Shown: positions 23,761-36,374, numbered from the stretch's first letter. The stretch: DNA of 64,000 nt from Margaritifera margaritifera (GCA_029931535.1 JAQPZY010001436.1:1949001-2013000), one strand, 5' to 3'. Numbers and translations: made by a program. Notes: generated by a model from the sequence alone, not told the origin.

Positions 23761-26700
23761 TTTCTTTCTTTAGCTATGTAATGAAGTTCATATATTAGAC
23801 ACTATGAAAAAGGATACTGTTATTAAACATAGTTATTTGATGCATATCTAGGAATGCTGCATCGTTTACAAGAGATACATCACTATAATTTGTATTTATG
23901 CTTCACTTACATATGTCACAATGCAGAGATACCTCACTGTGTTGTACATCAGTGCACTAGAAAAGATAGCCATGTCCTTTATTTTATTCCTAATTTTATG
24001 TGATTAATAAACGCCCATTGTCAGGATAGTCGCCTGGTCACATAAGCAGCTTGTTCAGAAGCTACGCTCACTTTAGAAGAAATTACCATTTTTCAAGTTA
24101 GCTCTTGTGTCTCCCGGACAGGTTGTCACCAGTTAGTGTGACACTTCAAACAGTCAGAATCAGTCAATCAGTGCAGACTTGGGTTATTTTTAGAACAGAT
24201 ATATATTAATGTTTCACTTCACCAGCATGTTTAGCATTTTTAAACTCCAAAACTCTACAGAATATACACTTGAAAATCCAAAACTCTACAGAATATACAC
24301 TTGAAAATAATATAACTCTAACCTTAAAGAATTTGATTTAATTTTATTTTAGTTTATTATTAATTTATTTATGTAACAGGGCTGTGTTTGTGCCTGCTTT
24401 CATGTAATGATGGCTACACAGGAGTTATTCCAAATCTTTATTCATATACACTCATACAAATCCTTGAAAATAGAGATGCAATTAGCATTCATTAAAAGAA
24501 TATTTTAGATCATAAGCATTCTCACCCATGTTCATATTTCTTTAAATAGTGATTGCATATTTATTAATTCTGAATGCTTGCAAATAATTGGGAAATACTT
24601 GTAATCTTTAGATTTCAGTGAGAGTAAGAAGTTACACAATCATGAATAAGATATGTGTATCATCTGTAGATACTGTGAAGTTTTCAGATAATTCAAGACA
24701 TGTCACTAATTCATAAGCTTATTTTAGATCAATAATACCTATACATTTAGATATACATAAAATGTTAAAACCATAGAAAACATTCTCAGGTTATTTTATT
24801 TTTCTTTATACTAATGAATTACATGAATCAGGTCAAAATAAACTTTTCTTAATATATTCAAGAAAATTACCTTTGTCACCAAATGAATATATTAGAAATG
24901 ATGACACAGATTGTTTCACAAGTAAGAATTCATTCCAAATATCATGATGCTAAACTTTACATTGCCGACTTTAACTGACAATGATATAATTAACCTTGAC
25001 CATTAACTAGAAACAGAACAAAAAACTGGGCAGTGAAGATGCATACCCAGAAGGTTTTTTCTCCAATAAAATGCAGCTAATGGGGATCTTGTTGTTAGAA
25101 CAAATCCTTTGCTCTACTGCTTGGCCAGTACTGAAGCACATGTGATGATAACGGTTCTTTTGTTCAAAGTGCAGGCAGTCCTCGTGATATCACCAAAACT
25201 GGTTTACTGGTTAATAAAGCCAAGACTGGCCTAAAGGACAAAACTGAATGGCTGATTTAACTCATTACCTTGGATAAGGAGTAAATAAAATGGATGAGAA
25301 GTTAAACACTCATAACACACAATAGATTGGGACTCCGTGAAAAATAAAATGAAAATAATACCTTTATTACATTTATTTATTTATTAGAATCACCTATCAA
25401 ATTTGTTTTCTTTCTCAGACATATTACATGTAGTATGACTGAGCCCTGCATTTTCATTGTTATTTTATTGTGAATTCATTTCCTAGAAGCAGTGGAGCAA
25501 TTGACATATGTCCATGATGATTATGGTAGAACTGGGAAATAGTTGCAGTTGTACCACAAGGGACATAGTCGGTGACATGGTAGATTTATATCAGCCATGC
25601 AAAGATCATCTGCTCAGGCAAAGATGGGAGTTGTATCAGCAACCAAGTCAGTGTTATGTATTCAATACATAACCACATAAGCATGATGCTCAATTTTAAT
25701 ACATCAGTCACATGATTAACTTGATTCAGAAATAAGTACATGTTTCAAAATTCATAGAAAATTGCTGGGAAAAAGTTTAATGTTCCGGCTAATTTCCACT
25801 TGAATTTATTTTTCTTCAATCTGCATTCAATCTACATATCAACAAAGTGGATGAATGCTAAGCACAGACGAGGGGTGTAGGCAGTTTTGATTTAGAAGTT
25901 GTCTTTTTGTCACAGGTAATGTGCAGATTGTTTTTCTTTTCTTTTGCAATATAGATTATTAACAAAGCTTGTATGACATTCAGATTTCTTTGTATTTAAA
26001 ATCCCGAACAATCGTGATGAGTAATTACAAAACAGTAATGATAGAAATGTACTAAATTTTTGTAGTCAGTGTAACATTGAAAAGCACATATTAAACCTTT
26101 TATTGAACAAACTTTCTTGACATTATATTGAATTTTTTTTTTTTACTAAAGTTTCATCAGCTTCTGATGTTCCAATAAAACATTTATGGGACTGTTTTAC
26201 TGCTTCACCCAGATCAGTGCAAAAAAAACCCCGCCCCACCTGTTTTGTATTTTATGTGCTATTGATATTGTACGATATGTGTAGTTTGTTACTGTATAAC
26301 TGGTTTTTGTTAAATAACTCGTTCAAGCAATTACATCTTTTACAACTACCTCTCGCTTGCTCTCATTCCTGATAAGATATTTACTAATACAAAAATTCTT
26401 ACATTTTGAAGTAGCTTTTCTTTTCTTTTTTGTTGTTTTGTTTGATAAATACAATTTTGGTAGATATATGGTAGAGGTTTTGAGTTTGTAATGCCTGATT
26501 TGTTGTTGAAATGAAACATCACATATACCTTGCATACATGCCAACCATTACTTTTTGGCATAATCATTATGCTTTTTTTCACCTAATTACGTCTTATGCT
26601 CGCCTTAGTTAGGACAATCTGTCTGGGAAAACCCATGAGCTTGCTGGAAATAATGTTTCTTTCAGAGGTGGTTTTGTTCTGAAGCGAGTGTAGCTTGGCT

Positions 26701-27034
26701 GTTTGCAAGACCAGGCAGCTATCGTGACAATTGGTGTATTTGAACCACATGCTCTGGCCATCTAGAGTAAATAGCATGAAAGACAGGGATTTGGGTACTG
26801 AGCAATTTCCAATTTACATGTATTAACAAATGAAAATAATGGAACTCCTGTGTCACTCTAGTCTGTCTCTAGATGTTGCAAGTGTACTATGGGATTCCTA
26901 GATTGGTACTCTGTTTCTGATACTGAAAACCAGAAGACTCATTGTATACTTGACATGCAATTAGTAAACCTTCATCAAATGATTACATTTATTGTCTTGC
27001 CTGCAAAGCATAGGTGAGACATAGTATCGCTTTT
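23761..27034. other. Long AT-rich intron stretch without recognised genes
   Basis: This contains a perfect 31-bp tandem duplication at 24246-24307 (ccaaaactctacagaat unit) and a poly-T run near 26130. The short frames at 26323-26777 on the - strand have no recognisable features. Nothing else is supported. Confidence 0.55.
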
Positions 27035-27260
27035 CCAACAGCATCAACATTAAGTTTGTGCATTTTTAGCTTAGTTTCTCTGACACTATTGCGTGTACAG
27101 TCATGAAACTTGATGGGTATATTTAACATGGAGGGTATTGCTCATTACAGGCAAAAGGAGGTCACAGTGAGCAAGATTTTGCTCTCCAGTTACTTTACTA
27201 GGTATTTGGAATATGCCTTGGCAGAGCAGGTAAGACATTGTATGTTGCTGAATTTTTTTG
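27035..27260. repeat. Dispersed repeat copy 2, uninterrupted
   Basis: Same family as 23230-23760, without the MITE. It ends about 35 bp before the splice acceptor of GLG1 exon 3. Confidence 0.78.
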
Positions 27261-27295
27261 TATGTTTACTGATTACTTGATTGATTTACATGCAG

Positions 27296-27449
27296 GCTTG
27301 ATCCTAGCTTGTACAAGTACTGTCACAAAGAGGCCAAGGAGCTATGCCATGCATCGGATGACTGGAATGATGTCAAAAGCCAATCTGTAGACAACTCGCC
27401 CATGGTTTTGCCATGTCTATACCGACACATGAAAGATAAAAACCAACAG
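27296..27449 (+). CDS. GLG1: GLG1 coding exon 3 of 7 in the window
   Basis: The 154-nt exon starts with one base finishing an Arg codon, then reads LDPSLYKYCHKEAKELC and ends CLYRHMKDKNQQ at a codon boundary. L-D-P-x-L-x(3)-C-x(7)-C followed by a V-x-P-C-L-Y motif is the signature start of a GLG1 repeat and the middle of the same repeat. Acceptor tacatgcag at 27295 and donor CAG|GTACAG are canonical. A dispersed repeat (27035-27260) ends about 35 bases upstream of the acceptor. The next intron is the largest here (20.2 kb) and contains most of the transposon load. Confidence 0.92.
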
Positions 27450-27899
27450 GTACAGTGGTCATTCTTGGAATGTTGAAACCTCATGTTGAACATTATACAT
27501 ATTTGTCTTGCCTATGAATGGATATCACTTCTTTGGCCTCAACAATGACAGTGGTCATGATAACTGTGGTATTTTTTTTAAGGTTCTTTGTTAAAGTGTA
27601 AATCCGGCCTTGAAAGTTATCACTATGTTAATCCTCCTAAATTGTTAAGCTATTATACTAATTTTCAAAGTTGTGGCTAATCATATAATCAAGATGATTG
27701 GCTAAACTTTTTTACAGGACTGCACCATGTTCGCTATATCCAGGTACTCTGAGATGAACTGAATTAAATCCCTTTCTCTTCCGGTGATGTCATACCAACA
27801 CATCTAGCTGATGTTCGATGATAATGGTTGGAATTTACAGATTTACATGTTTTTATAGAATTCTACATCCTCAGATTGCTTGTGTATTTTTGTATTTAG

Positions 27900-28480
27900 A
27901 AAAAATCTGAGATTATGAGATGAAACATGGTATGTTGTACATTATCATTAGCAAGTATGTCGGATACCACATTGTGGGTCTTAACTTCAAGGTCAAAATC
28001 ATGAGTCAGTATTTAAATTTCCTTCTTACTTTCATTTTAATTCTATAACTATTAGAGCCTTTTGATATTATTGAATGAAACTTGCTATATTTGTCATGTA
28101 CTGCATTGGAAGTTCTACAAGGTCAAGACCACAGGCCGATATTTTAGGTTTCAGTAGAAATTTTCCTCCTGCTCTATAACTTATGAGCCTTTTAAGATAA
28201 ATGAATGAAATTTGATAAACTTGTGTATTGTCACTGGAAGATATGTTACATTCCTCATCTTCAAGATTGTACTTCATGGTTGCTTTTGTTTTTGCATTAT
28301 TTCAAAAGCTGTTCAGGGATGAACCTTATTATACTTATGTTTCTCTGTTTAATTGCATCCCATTTATCACAGTCAAGATTTTCTCTTCAAGGTCAAGGTC
28401 ATTGAAAAATGTCTTCACCCTTTTTTGCACTTTTACCATGATGTCCTTTGAAATGCAGACATAAAACTTGGTTGCTTTTT
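27900..28480. repeat. Degenerate tandem repeat, about 130-145-bp units
   Basis: Units share 'gaatgaaacttg', 'ttcaaggtca' and 'cttttgatat/cttttaagat' words near 27920, 28073, 28201 and 28450. The frames at 28068-28464 belong to the repeat. Confidence 0.6.
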
Positions 28481-29889
28481 ATGTCTGCCTAATAACTCTC
28501 CAGCTCTGTTGTCAGAGCCAGATTTCATCACTTTTGGTGATCTTGTCACAGTAGGTGGGGGATACAAATTTACTGAGTTTGTTTGCAAGTTAGTATAAGT
28601 ATGCCTGCAACTTTAGATGTTGAATATCATTTCACATACTTGGTCAACAGATTGATTAAGGATAGAATGTGTCATTTGATATAGTTAACTTGTCTCATCA
28701 TATGTCTTTCACAGCAAGTGACTTTTTTATTATGATCATAGGAATTATGAATTATACAAAATCTTGGATAACAGTTGCTCATTCTTTGGATCATGTTTCT
28801 TAATTTATAAAACCATCTGTCTGATAATTGGAGACTGAAAATGCATTAGATTCGCTTGCACTTGTAACACTACATGGTTAATACATGACCTAGGAAACTT
28901 TGAATGTGTTTACCATCAGCTGTTAAGCACTGTTTATTCAATATTCCAATGGACTGCTGCCCACTCTCAAACTGGTCTCTGTTTGATTTATTATGTACTA
29001 TTGATTTATTATGTATTGTTTGATTTATTATGTACTGTTTGATTTATTATGTACTGGGGTGCTAAGTTTGTCAGGCTGTAAAGATGCCTGGTTAATTAAT
29101 TTTCTATCACTTGGTCACTTATACTATATGGCCTGTACAGATTTAAACTGTTATAACTTAAAACTTTAATCCATTTTTTTTTCAAAGTTTGCTTTTGAAC
29201 CAAATATTACTCTGTAATAAAATAGTTAAAATTTCAACAACAAAAAATGTTTATCTTAAAGAAAATGATATGCTAATTAGTTGTTGTGATTATCTCCTAA
29301 TTTTGAATTTGTAAATTCACATCCATGACAAAGTTATTACATTTTCTTTATTGAATGAGAAAATAATAGTTTCAGAAGTAGCATAACATGCATTAAGGCT
29401 TTGGCAAGGATATTTTTCCAGAGGGTCATTGCAACCAACTTGTTCCATGATGTTGCTGAGGATACAGTACCAAAACTAACACAGTTTCACAACATGTCGG
29501 CAAACTATGATGCTTGCAAAGATGCCATCATCGAACAGACAAAGTTCTTAGAGATTCCAGTGCTAATCCATCAGTTGAAAATCTGAATAAATACCACATA
29601 TAATGAGCTAAAACTCAATGTATCATTAGAGAGAGCAAGGAGAATAATGGAGCTTTTATGTCTTTAGGTTAACTCATTTTCTTCTTTTAAATCAAAAACA
29701 ATAATAGCAGTTTTAAATATCTAAAGGAATCAGTTTAATTGGTCACTTCCCTATAAAATAATTTCAAATATATTGGTCGAAACGTTCTCCAAAATTTCTT
29801 GACAAGAGAACTATTCTGTAAACTTGTGCTAAATGTTAAATATGCTAACAATAAAGATTAAAGTATATGTTTGATTATCGTAGAACAGC
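28480..29889. other. Intron stretch with a small AT minisatellite
   Basis: Four copies of a roughly 19-bp unit (gatttattatgtactgtt) lie at 28983-29056. No gene was recognised. The frame at 29401-29586 has no visible domain. Confidence 0.55.
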
Positions 29890-30144
29890 AAGACTGTCTT
29901 AGTTGAACCAATAGCACTTCAACAGGACCATATGATATCCACTATTTATGTCTTGAACATCTGATACAGCCCTCAATACACTACTAAACATTTTTAATAA
30001 AATTTGGGAAACTGGCAACTTCCTGCTGTCATGGCAAGAAGTAACACTGATACCAGTTCCCAAACCTGGCAACAACCATACCAACCCATTCAACTGTCGC
30101 CCAATAGGACTATCAAGCTGTATTTGTGAAATTATGGAATGAAT
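29890..30144 (+). mobile_element. Jockey-like LINE, 5' part of reverse transcriptase
   Basis: One frame reads DTALNTLLNIFNKIWETGNF, then LLSWQEVTLIPVPKPGNNHT and CRPIGLSSCICEIME. This is the front of a Jockey-clade non-LTR reverse transcriptase (W-x-E-x(5)-PKPGK, YRPI-L-S-C--K-ME). The frame is broken by stops. It is interrupted at 30145 by a DNA element and resumes at 31558. Confidence 0.78.
30139..30144. repeat. 6-bp target site duplication, left copy
   Basis: ATGAAT, repeated at 31552-31557. With one copy and the insert removed, the LINE frame continues through MIND, as expected after 'IME'. Confidence 0.8.
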
Positions 30145-30949
30145 CAGACCTGCCAATCCTTATGATTTGATTGTAAGTCTCACTGAAATGACCCTTAAAT
30201 ACAGATTTACGGAATAATAGTAAAAATTATGAAATACGATCATTGCAGTCAAATCCAGAAACTGGTTTGTCCATGGTTGATCCAATCTGGGTTTCATATT
30301 AGATTCAGTGCAGTTGGTCAGGTAACCAGTCTAACTATTACAAGAGTACCTCAGATGCTTTATACTGCCCAAATTTTTCATGCAAAATGCCTGCATGATC
30401 AAGCTAGAGCTTATAGCATTTCTAGAAATGTCATCTAACGAACAAAAACACTTTGAAGACGAAATGGACAATAAGCCTCTTAAAACTATTAAAGAATCAG
30501 CACAGAATTATAAAAAGGAATATTCAGATTCATGGGGAAAAAAAGCAGAAAGGCAACAACGTTTATTGGGCATCATGTGTTGATTTGAGTCTGTCTCAAG
30601 GCTCGAGAGATGATTGCCATCTCCACTTGAAATTGAAGAAACAAAAAATACAAAACTGAACAAACCCAAAGATTACATCAAGTTGAGAGATCCAGTAACA
30701 AGCTTTTGAGATCCATGGGGTTTGAAACTGCAATTTCTGAAATTGTACAGAAGGTAATTAAGGTCTAAGTGTACTTTACAAACTTTTTTAGTTGAACAAA
30801 ATGTTTGCCTTCACTGCATTAGTATCAGATCACACTTCTTAACTTTTTAAATGCATGTTTCCACATCGACAATAGTAGTACATGATATTTTGTTGCTCTC
30901 TACGGAAGATTGGTCTAACTTGCAGAAATATTTTGTTTGCCTTAGTGAG

Positions 30950-31516
30950 TAGGGCTGTCAACGGGTACCCGGGTAACCGGGTACCCGACCGTAGTAAAAA
31001 ACCCGGGCATTGAAAATTAATGACGAGTACCCGTTCACAAAAATAATTTGTCGACAACACTATCAAAATATCATATATCATCAGCAGTACGCTGGTCTGA
31101 GTTGCAGCTCCAGTCTATATTTAGGAGCAGGACCACCCGTTATGCATCAGCGGCCCACTACTAAATGGCTGCTGCACGCTGGGCTGTGCGAACAGCTTCA
31201 CAGTTCAAAACAACACTAATATGTAGACTACTCGTGTTAACATATCACTTCAGCGACTGCGTGGTCACGTGGTGTCACTGGTATGTACCAGTGATACCAC
31301 GTGACCACTCAGTCGCTGTAGCCCTGTTTGCTGTGTGCAAAATGATGTAAATAGTCCGTTCGTTTTGTGACCCTACAACAATCAAGGTTTGTGAAAATTT
31401 GACAGTGAGGTGACTAGGGTTGTACATGTCTTTCATGTTCTAACGATTACCCGGTTACCCGTTTAACGGCGCAACGGGTACCCGGGTGAAGTTTTCCGTG
31501 GTTTTTGACAGCCCTA
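30950..31516. mobile_element. hAT-type MITE, 567 bp, nested
   Basis: The ends tagggctgtca and tgacagcccta are classic hAT termini. The 8-bp flanks ttagtgag (30942-30949) and ttagtgac (31517-31524) differ only at the last base. Next to the ends are GGGTACCC/GGGTAACC-rich palindromes, and the centre holds a 33-bp-arm hairpin (31251-31318). Confidence 0.87.
31251..31318. repeat. Near-perfect 33-bp-arm hairpin in the hAT MITE
   Basis: The arms 31251-31283 and 31286-31318 are reverse complements with two mismatches and a 2-base spacer. Both contain the palindrome cacgtg. Confidence 0.92.
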
Positions 31517-31557
31517 TTAGTGACATTGTCTTTCTAGGGTTGGCAGGTCTGATGAAT

Positions 31558-32085
31558 GATAAATGACTCCTCTGATATCTTGACTCCAGCAAGTACTATC
31601 AGACCTTAAGTGTGGATTCAGACACCAGAGAAGCACAGTTGACCATCTAGATTGATTTAAAACATTTATCAGATAAACTTGCATAAAGAAAGAACATATA
31701 GAACCCTCTGTTTTTGCCTAGAGAGAGCTTATGACACAACATGAACGTATGGCATAATGAATGACCTATTGAATCTAGGTCTAAGGGGCCACCCTGCCTA
31801 TCTTTGTATCCATTTGTTTGCAAGATAAACATTTCCAGGTTAAGGTTTGTGCCACCTGTTCCGAAAGCTATCATCAGGATAGGGGTATACTTCAGGGCAG
31901 CATATTCTCAGTCACCCTTGTCAACATCAAAATCAACAACACAGTCAAATGCCTTAATCCATTATACTGCTCATTATACATTGGCAACTTTTTGATCTGC
32001 TCAAGATCAGAAAGTGTGCATGCTATTGAATGTCAACTATAGATATGCTTAAACAGAGTTTAGAAATGATCAGAAGCAAACGTGT
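31558..32085 (+). mobile_element. Jockey-like LINE, 3' part of reverse transcriptase
   Basis: After the insertion the reverse transcriptase resumes in several frames. CGFRHQRSTVDHL (near 31612) is followed by a LERAYDTT motif A remnant (catalytic region, near 31718), GIMNDLLNLGLRG, and GILQGSIFSVTLVNIKINNT (near 31884). The catalytic YxDD box reads YIGNF, so both Asp are lost. The LINE is cut off near 32085, where a tandem repeat starts. Confidence 0.78.
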
Positions 32086-32092
32086 TCAATTT

Positions 32093-33110
32093 TTTTATAT
32101 GCCAACCATAAGATTGGGTGTATCATGTTACAATATCGATCTATCCATCTATCTGCCTGTTGTGTATTTCATTTCTGAACAATAATTTGAGTTCTCAATC
32201 ATCTGCTAGTGCCAAACTTTGTAAATAGGTTGCATTTGGAGTGAGGAAGAAGGCTTTACATTTTTGGGTCAAAGGATGAAAAATAAGGTCACTGTGACTG
32301 AAAGAAATAACTTTAGTTCTAAATCACAGACCTGGACTAAACTTTGTGGATGGCTTGCACTTGGAGTAAAGTTGACGCATATTGACTTTGGGTGAAAAGG
32401 TCAAAGATCAGGGTCACTGTGACTTTAAGAAGAAATATGGATTCTGGATAATAACTTTAGTTCTACATCGCAGACCTGGACTAAAATATGTGGATGACAA
32501 ACACTTGGAGTAAGGCAGAATCCAATTGATTATAGGGTAAAAAACTCAAAGGTTAGGGTTTTTGTGGCTGAAAAATGAAAACTGTTATCTGCACAACAAT
32601 GTCAGTTCTTGACCATATACCTTTACCAAAGGTTGTGGATGGCTTACATTTGGTGTTAAAATGAAATCTGTTCATTTGGGGTCAAAAGGTCAGATTTCAA
32701 GTTCGCTGTGACTTTAAGAAGAAAAATGGATTTTGCATAATAACTTGAGTTCTTGACCATGTACAAAGTTATGGAGGGCTTGCACTTAATGTGTACGAAG
32801 GGGCCAATTGATTTTGTGGTCAAAATATCAAAGGTCAGGGTCGTTGTGACTCGAAGAAGAATGGCTTTTGTAAACTAACTTTTGTTCTTAAGTAAGTTCC
32901 TTGACTAAACTGGCTAGCACCTAGGGTAAGAAAGAAACTTATAGATTTTGGGGTCTGAAGATCAAAGGTCATGATCATGGTAAAACTGATACAAAATAAG
33001 GTTTTAAACAGTAAGTTTGAACACAGTGTACCCATTGGTCAGTAATCTCTGGAGTCAACTGTGCCCTGCTAGCACCTACATAGAGGACTATTAAGCATGG
33101 GGCAGTCATA
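32093..33110. repeat. Tandem repeat element, about 125-bp units, copy 2
   Basis: The sequence opens with tatatgccaaccataag. About six units share 'taaactttgtggatggcttg...aaaaggtcaaagatcagggt'. It closes with an actattaagcatggggcagt and catataatgta tail (33091-33118). Same head and units as 48870-49600; same tail type as 62330-62400. Confidence 0.75.
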
Positions 33111-33539
33111 TAATGTACCATTCACAGTACTTTTGTTGAAATATAAAGCTATCTGTATGCACTTCTACCAATTGTATAAAATTCTTGATGACCCAAAAGT
33201 CTATCTTGACAGTTTTCTTGTCCCTGTCTTACTCTTTTATACGTTTTACCTTCATCTTCTATTTGATATACCTTTTGAAGAATTTTAACATCTCTGCTGT
33301 ATATCTTTAACCTTTTATTTTAAGGATTTTACCCTTTTTATGTTTATCTTTTCTTTTATTTACCTTTTAAAGAACTTTTAACAACTGTATCTTTATTCTG
33401 TTAGGAGTATATGTTTGTGGGTTTTTTAAAAAGTTTTAGCAACTTTTACCTTGTCATCTTTAGAGCTTAACTTTTAAATGGCCCTATATAGCCAGGATTG
33501 TGCTGATGTGCTGTTAAACCCAATACTCAATTACCTACC

Positions 33540-34170
33540 TTTCAAATATTTTCTGTAATGCTTACTGAAATGACCCTTAAATTATTTATAGCAATAGCAA
33601 AAAATACAGAAATATGACTTTTGCAGTCAAATCTAGATATTGGATTGTCTGGTTTGGTTCGGAGTTGGGTTTTCATATTAGATTTAGTTAACCTGGTCAG
33701 GGACCTAGACTAACCTTATAGGGGGTACCTCGGATGCTTTAAACTGCCTATGTTTTTCATGCAAGAACACCTGCATGATCAGACTTTTGCTTTTACTTTA
33801 TAGCATCATTTGGAAATGTTGCCCAACAAACAAAAACACAAAAAGGCGAGGGGAACAATCAGCCTCTCAGAAAGTTGAAACATTCAGCACAGAAGTATAA
33901 AGTATAAAATGAATATTTAGATACTTGGCTGTGCTTAGAAAAAAAGCAGGAAAGGCAACAATTACAGAGATTATTATAACTTTAACGTAGATTAAAAATA
34001 ACTAAGCAAAGAATACATTGAATTGAGAGATATAGAAAGAAGTCATTGACCTCCATGTGGTTTGGAACTGCAGTTTCTGAAACTGAATTTGAGGTAAATA
34101 AAGTCAATGTGTGCTTGACAGACTTTTAGGGGAAGATAAGCCTCAGTCAATCCTTGACAGTGATGATTTT
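33540..34170. mobile_element. Second copy of the CAGACCTGCC element body
   Basis: Collinear with 30174-30780 over about 600 bp: shared words include cactgaaatgacccttaaat versus tactgaaatgacccttaaat, ttttcatgcaa, tgcctgcatgatca, caacaaacaaaaacac and agcagaaaggcaacaa. The terminal inverted repeats are not visible, so this copy is truncated. It has no nested hAT MITE. Confidence 0.75.
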
Positions 34171-34531
34171 GATTGCAGGTGAGAAAAATACAAAATGTAC
34201 TTTGTCAGTACCATGCAGTGTGTGCGCCATATGGTCCGAAAGTGTATGGATTATGGTTTTACAAAACTCGACCAAGGCAAAGAAGGAGGGTGATGCCAAT
34301 GCAAATTTTTAATTTATTCAGGTAATCACAATAGATTTTTGTTGGCAGCCTAGGTGGCGTAAGTCCCCCCGCATGTCCGAGCCTGGCCTGTAAGAGTCCG
34401 GGTGCATGGGGTTTTTAACGGATCCATTCTATACTACGGTATTGCCGTCTTGAACCATCCATGATCGTATAACCAGTTGAGCCAGCTGTCCAGCCAGTCC
34501 AGCCGTATCAATCACGGGATCTTACTGAAAG

Positions 34532-35400
34532 ATGCATCCATCTTGCCAGACAATTGGCTTCATTTTTCTACAATTAAGAGATCTTAATGATAGATCTGCC
34601 TGTTCTACCATGCTATTGCTACATATAATTACAATTACGGGGATCTTAGTGATAGATCCCTCCATCTCACCGGGCATAAAGCTACATAATCATATTATGA
34701 TGGGGATTTTAGTGATATCTCCATCTGTCCCGCCATGCCTATGGCATGGCCGGTACCGGCACCAACCGGATCGCCTTCTGCACGGCCAGTAACTGTGCCG
34801 ACTGTACTCCCATTGAACAAGGCATCCATTCCGGTGTGAGAAAATGGTCTGGCGAAGCCGGCTTGGCCTAGATTCACTGCTTACCCACAGTGTATTGCCC
34901 GTGAATTATATAAAGACGATAACATTGCATCATGATTGCCACAGGGAATGGTTTATACTGAAATGGAAGCAGACCATGAACATAAGTACTCCTGAGCAAC
35001 AGCCCTACTCTGATCCGACCATGGAGAGGGTGGAGTTTTAATGCTGTGGTCAAGGAGATATACCAGATGTTGCTGGCTTGGTATGTCCTCCATCCCTATT
35101 GCCATGCATGATTATAAAGTCAAAGCAATATTCAACATCAATGATGAATGAATCTCCTTCCTTCTGGCTGCTTCCCCAGTCAACAAAAATCAAGGAGATT
35201 AACAATAGGCTATCTGGATGTATCTGTGACCTGAAGATTGCTAAGGTTTTCTTTTCTGGGAGTCAAGTACCAGCAACATTTTCATCGTGCTGGTACAAGA
35301 CACATTCCACCACCTACCATACTGAACTCCTGGCATTAGATAAAAATTTAGTGGTGGTTAACCTGTCTGACCCACTTTTCATCAAGTGAATAAAAATGTG
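34532..35400 (+). pseudogene. DIRS element D gag remnant
   Basis: Degenerate frames only. The stretch near 34370 (cgcatgtccgagcctggcc) parallels A near 2990, and that near 35045 (caaggagatataccagatgt) parallels A at 3518. Repeated words 'gggatcttagtgatagatc' at 34517-34720 show local duplication. Confidence 0.5.
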
Positions 35401-35899
35401 TTTCTTGTCTCATCGAGGTGGGTTGGAACAGTGTTGCCACGTCTTCAATGTTGTATTTGGTTTCCTTGGCGATTTTCCAACTAGCGAAAAAATTGGCCAA
35501 CCAACATGCCTGGGAGTCAACGGCCTGAATTGCTCGGGTCATTAACAGAACAGTTCACCATTCAATGGCGAATGCCTTGACTGCCTCTACCAATGTTGAC
35601 TTGATATGTTGTTACACATAACGCTCTGGTTTTAACGGTCATTCTATTTGGCTTGCCATTGCTGTTTGGTGGAAATATTGAAGAAGTTCGGGAGAGGGCA
35701 TCTCAAGAACGGGTAGAACATGCCAGTCATACCTACCCCAACAGAGGGACGATAAGCAAGCCAAGATAAAGGATATTTTTACATCCCTCCTCTCTGTTCC
35801 TCTCTCCTTCTAACAGATGTGTCATTATATTGGGAGAAGAAGGATATTCTTCAGCAGGAGATAGTTGCTCATCGACAAACAGACAGTGGAGATTGTATG

Positions 35900-36374
35900 A
35901 AAACCACAATCTCTGGGGTTGTATTAATTTCTGTACCTTACCAAAAAGACCAATGTCAAGTTGAGGCTGATCATAGACTTGAGTCGCATCAACAAATTCA
36001 TTCTTCCACCAGGTTCTAGACAGAGACAGCGAGAGTTATAAGACTCTCCATCCAAGGGACGAGTATGCCATCAGTCTCAAATGTCCCTATTCACCCAGCG
36101 TCGCAAAAGTTTCCTTTGTTTACTTACCGCGACAAGCTTACCAATTTCGAATCTTTCTGTTTGGTCTAATATCAACCCATGGGTCTTTACCAAATTATGG
36201 ATTGTGATATCACCCAGTTCTGGTCGAATTCCTCTACAACAATGGCGGCGTATCTGGATGATCTCCAGAAATATATGGCAAGTTTTTATTCTCCTCGAGG
36301 GCAGAAATGATCTTCTATCCCTTTTGAATTATCTCAGTTTTCTTGTGAATTGGAAAAAAAATCTATATAGGTAA
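35900..36374 (+). pseudogene. DIRS element D reverse transcriptase with YLDD box
   Basis: At 35946-36010 a frame reads NVKLRLIIDLSRINKFILPP (palm entry). Motif A is blurred (near 36063-36090, ISL-VPIHPAS). The catalytic box YLDD is intact at 36251-36262 in AAYLDDLQKYM, and a FLVNWKKN block follows at about 36340. Several frame changes and stops mean it is not functional, but it is the only visible YxDD box among the DIRS copies here. Confidence 0.75.

Larger units (their letters stand above)
30145..31551. mobile_element. DNA transposon with CAGACCTGCC termini, 1407 bp
   Basis: The termini are inverted repeats, cagacctgccaatcct on the left and agggttggcaggtctg on the right (one mismatch in 16), flanked by the 6-bp duplication ATGAAT. 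It carries a short frame at 30380-30583 (LEMSSNEQKHFEDEMDNKPL). A second copy of the body lies at 33540-34170. No transposase motif was recognised and the superfamily is not assigned. A hAT MITE is nested inside it at 30950-31516. Confidence 0.82.

Noticed and set aside
29401..29586. 61-codon frame as a possible small exon
   Set aside because: No splice-site pair, family motif or phase match to the GLG1 exons, which are already contiguous.
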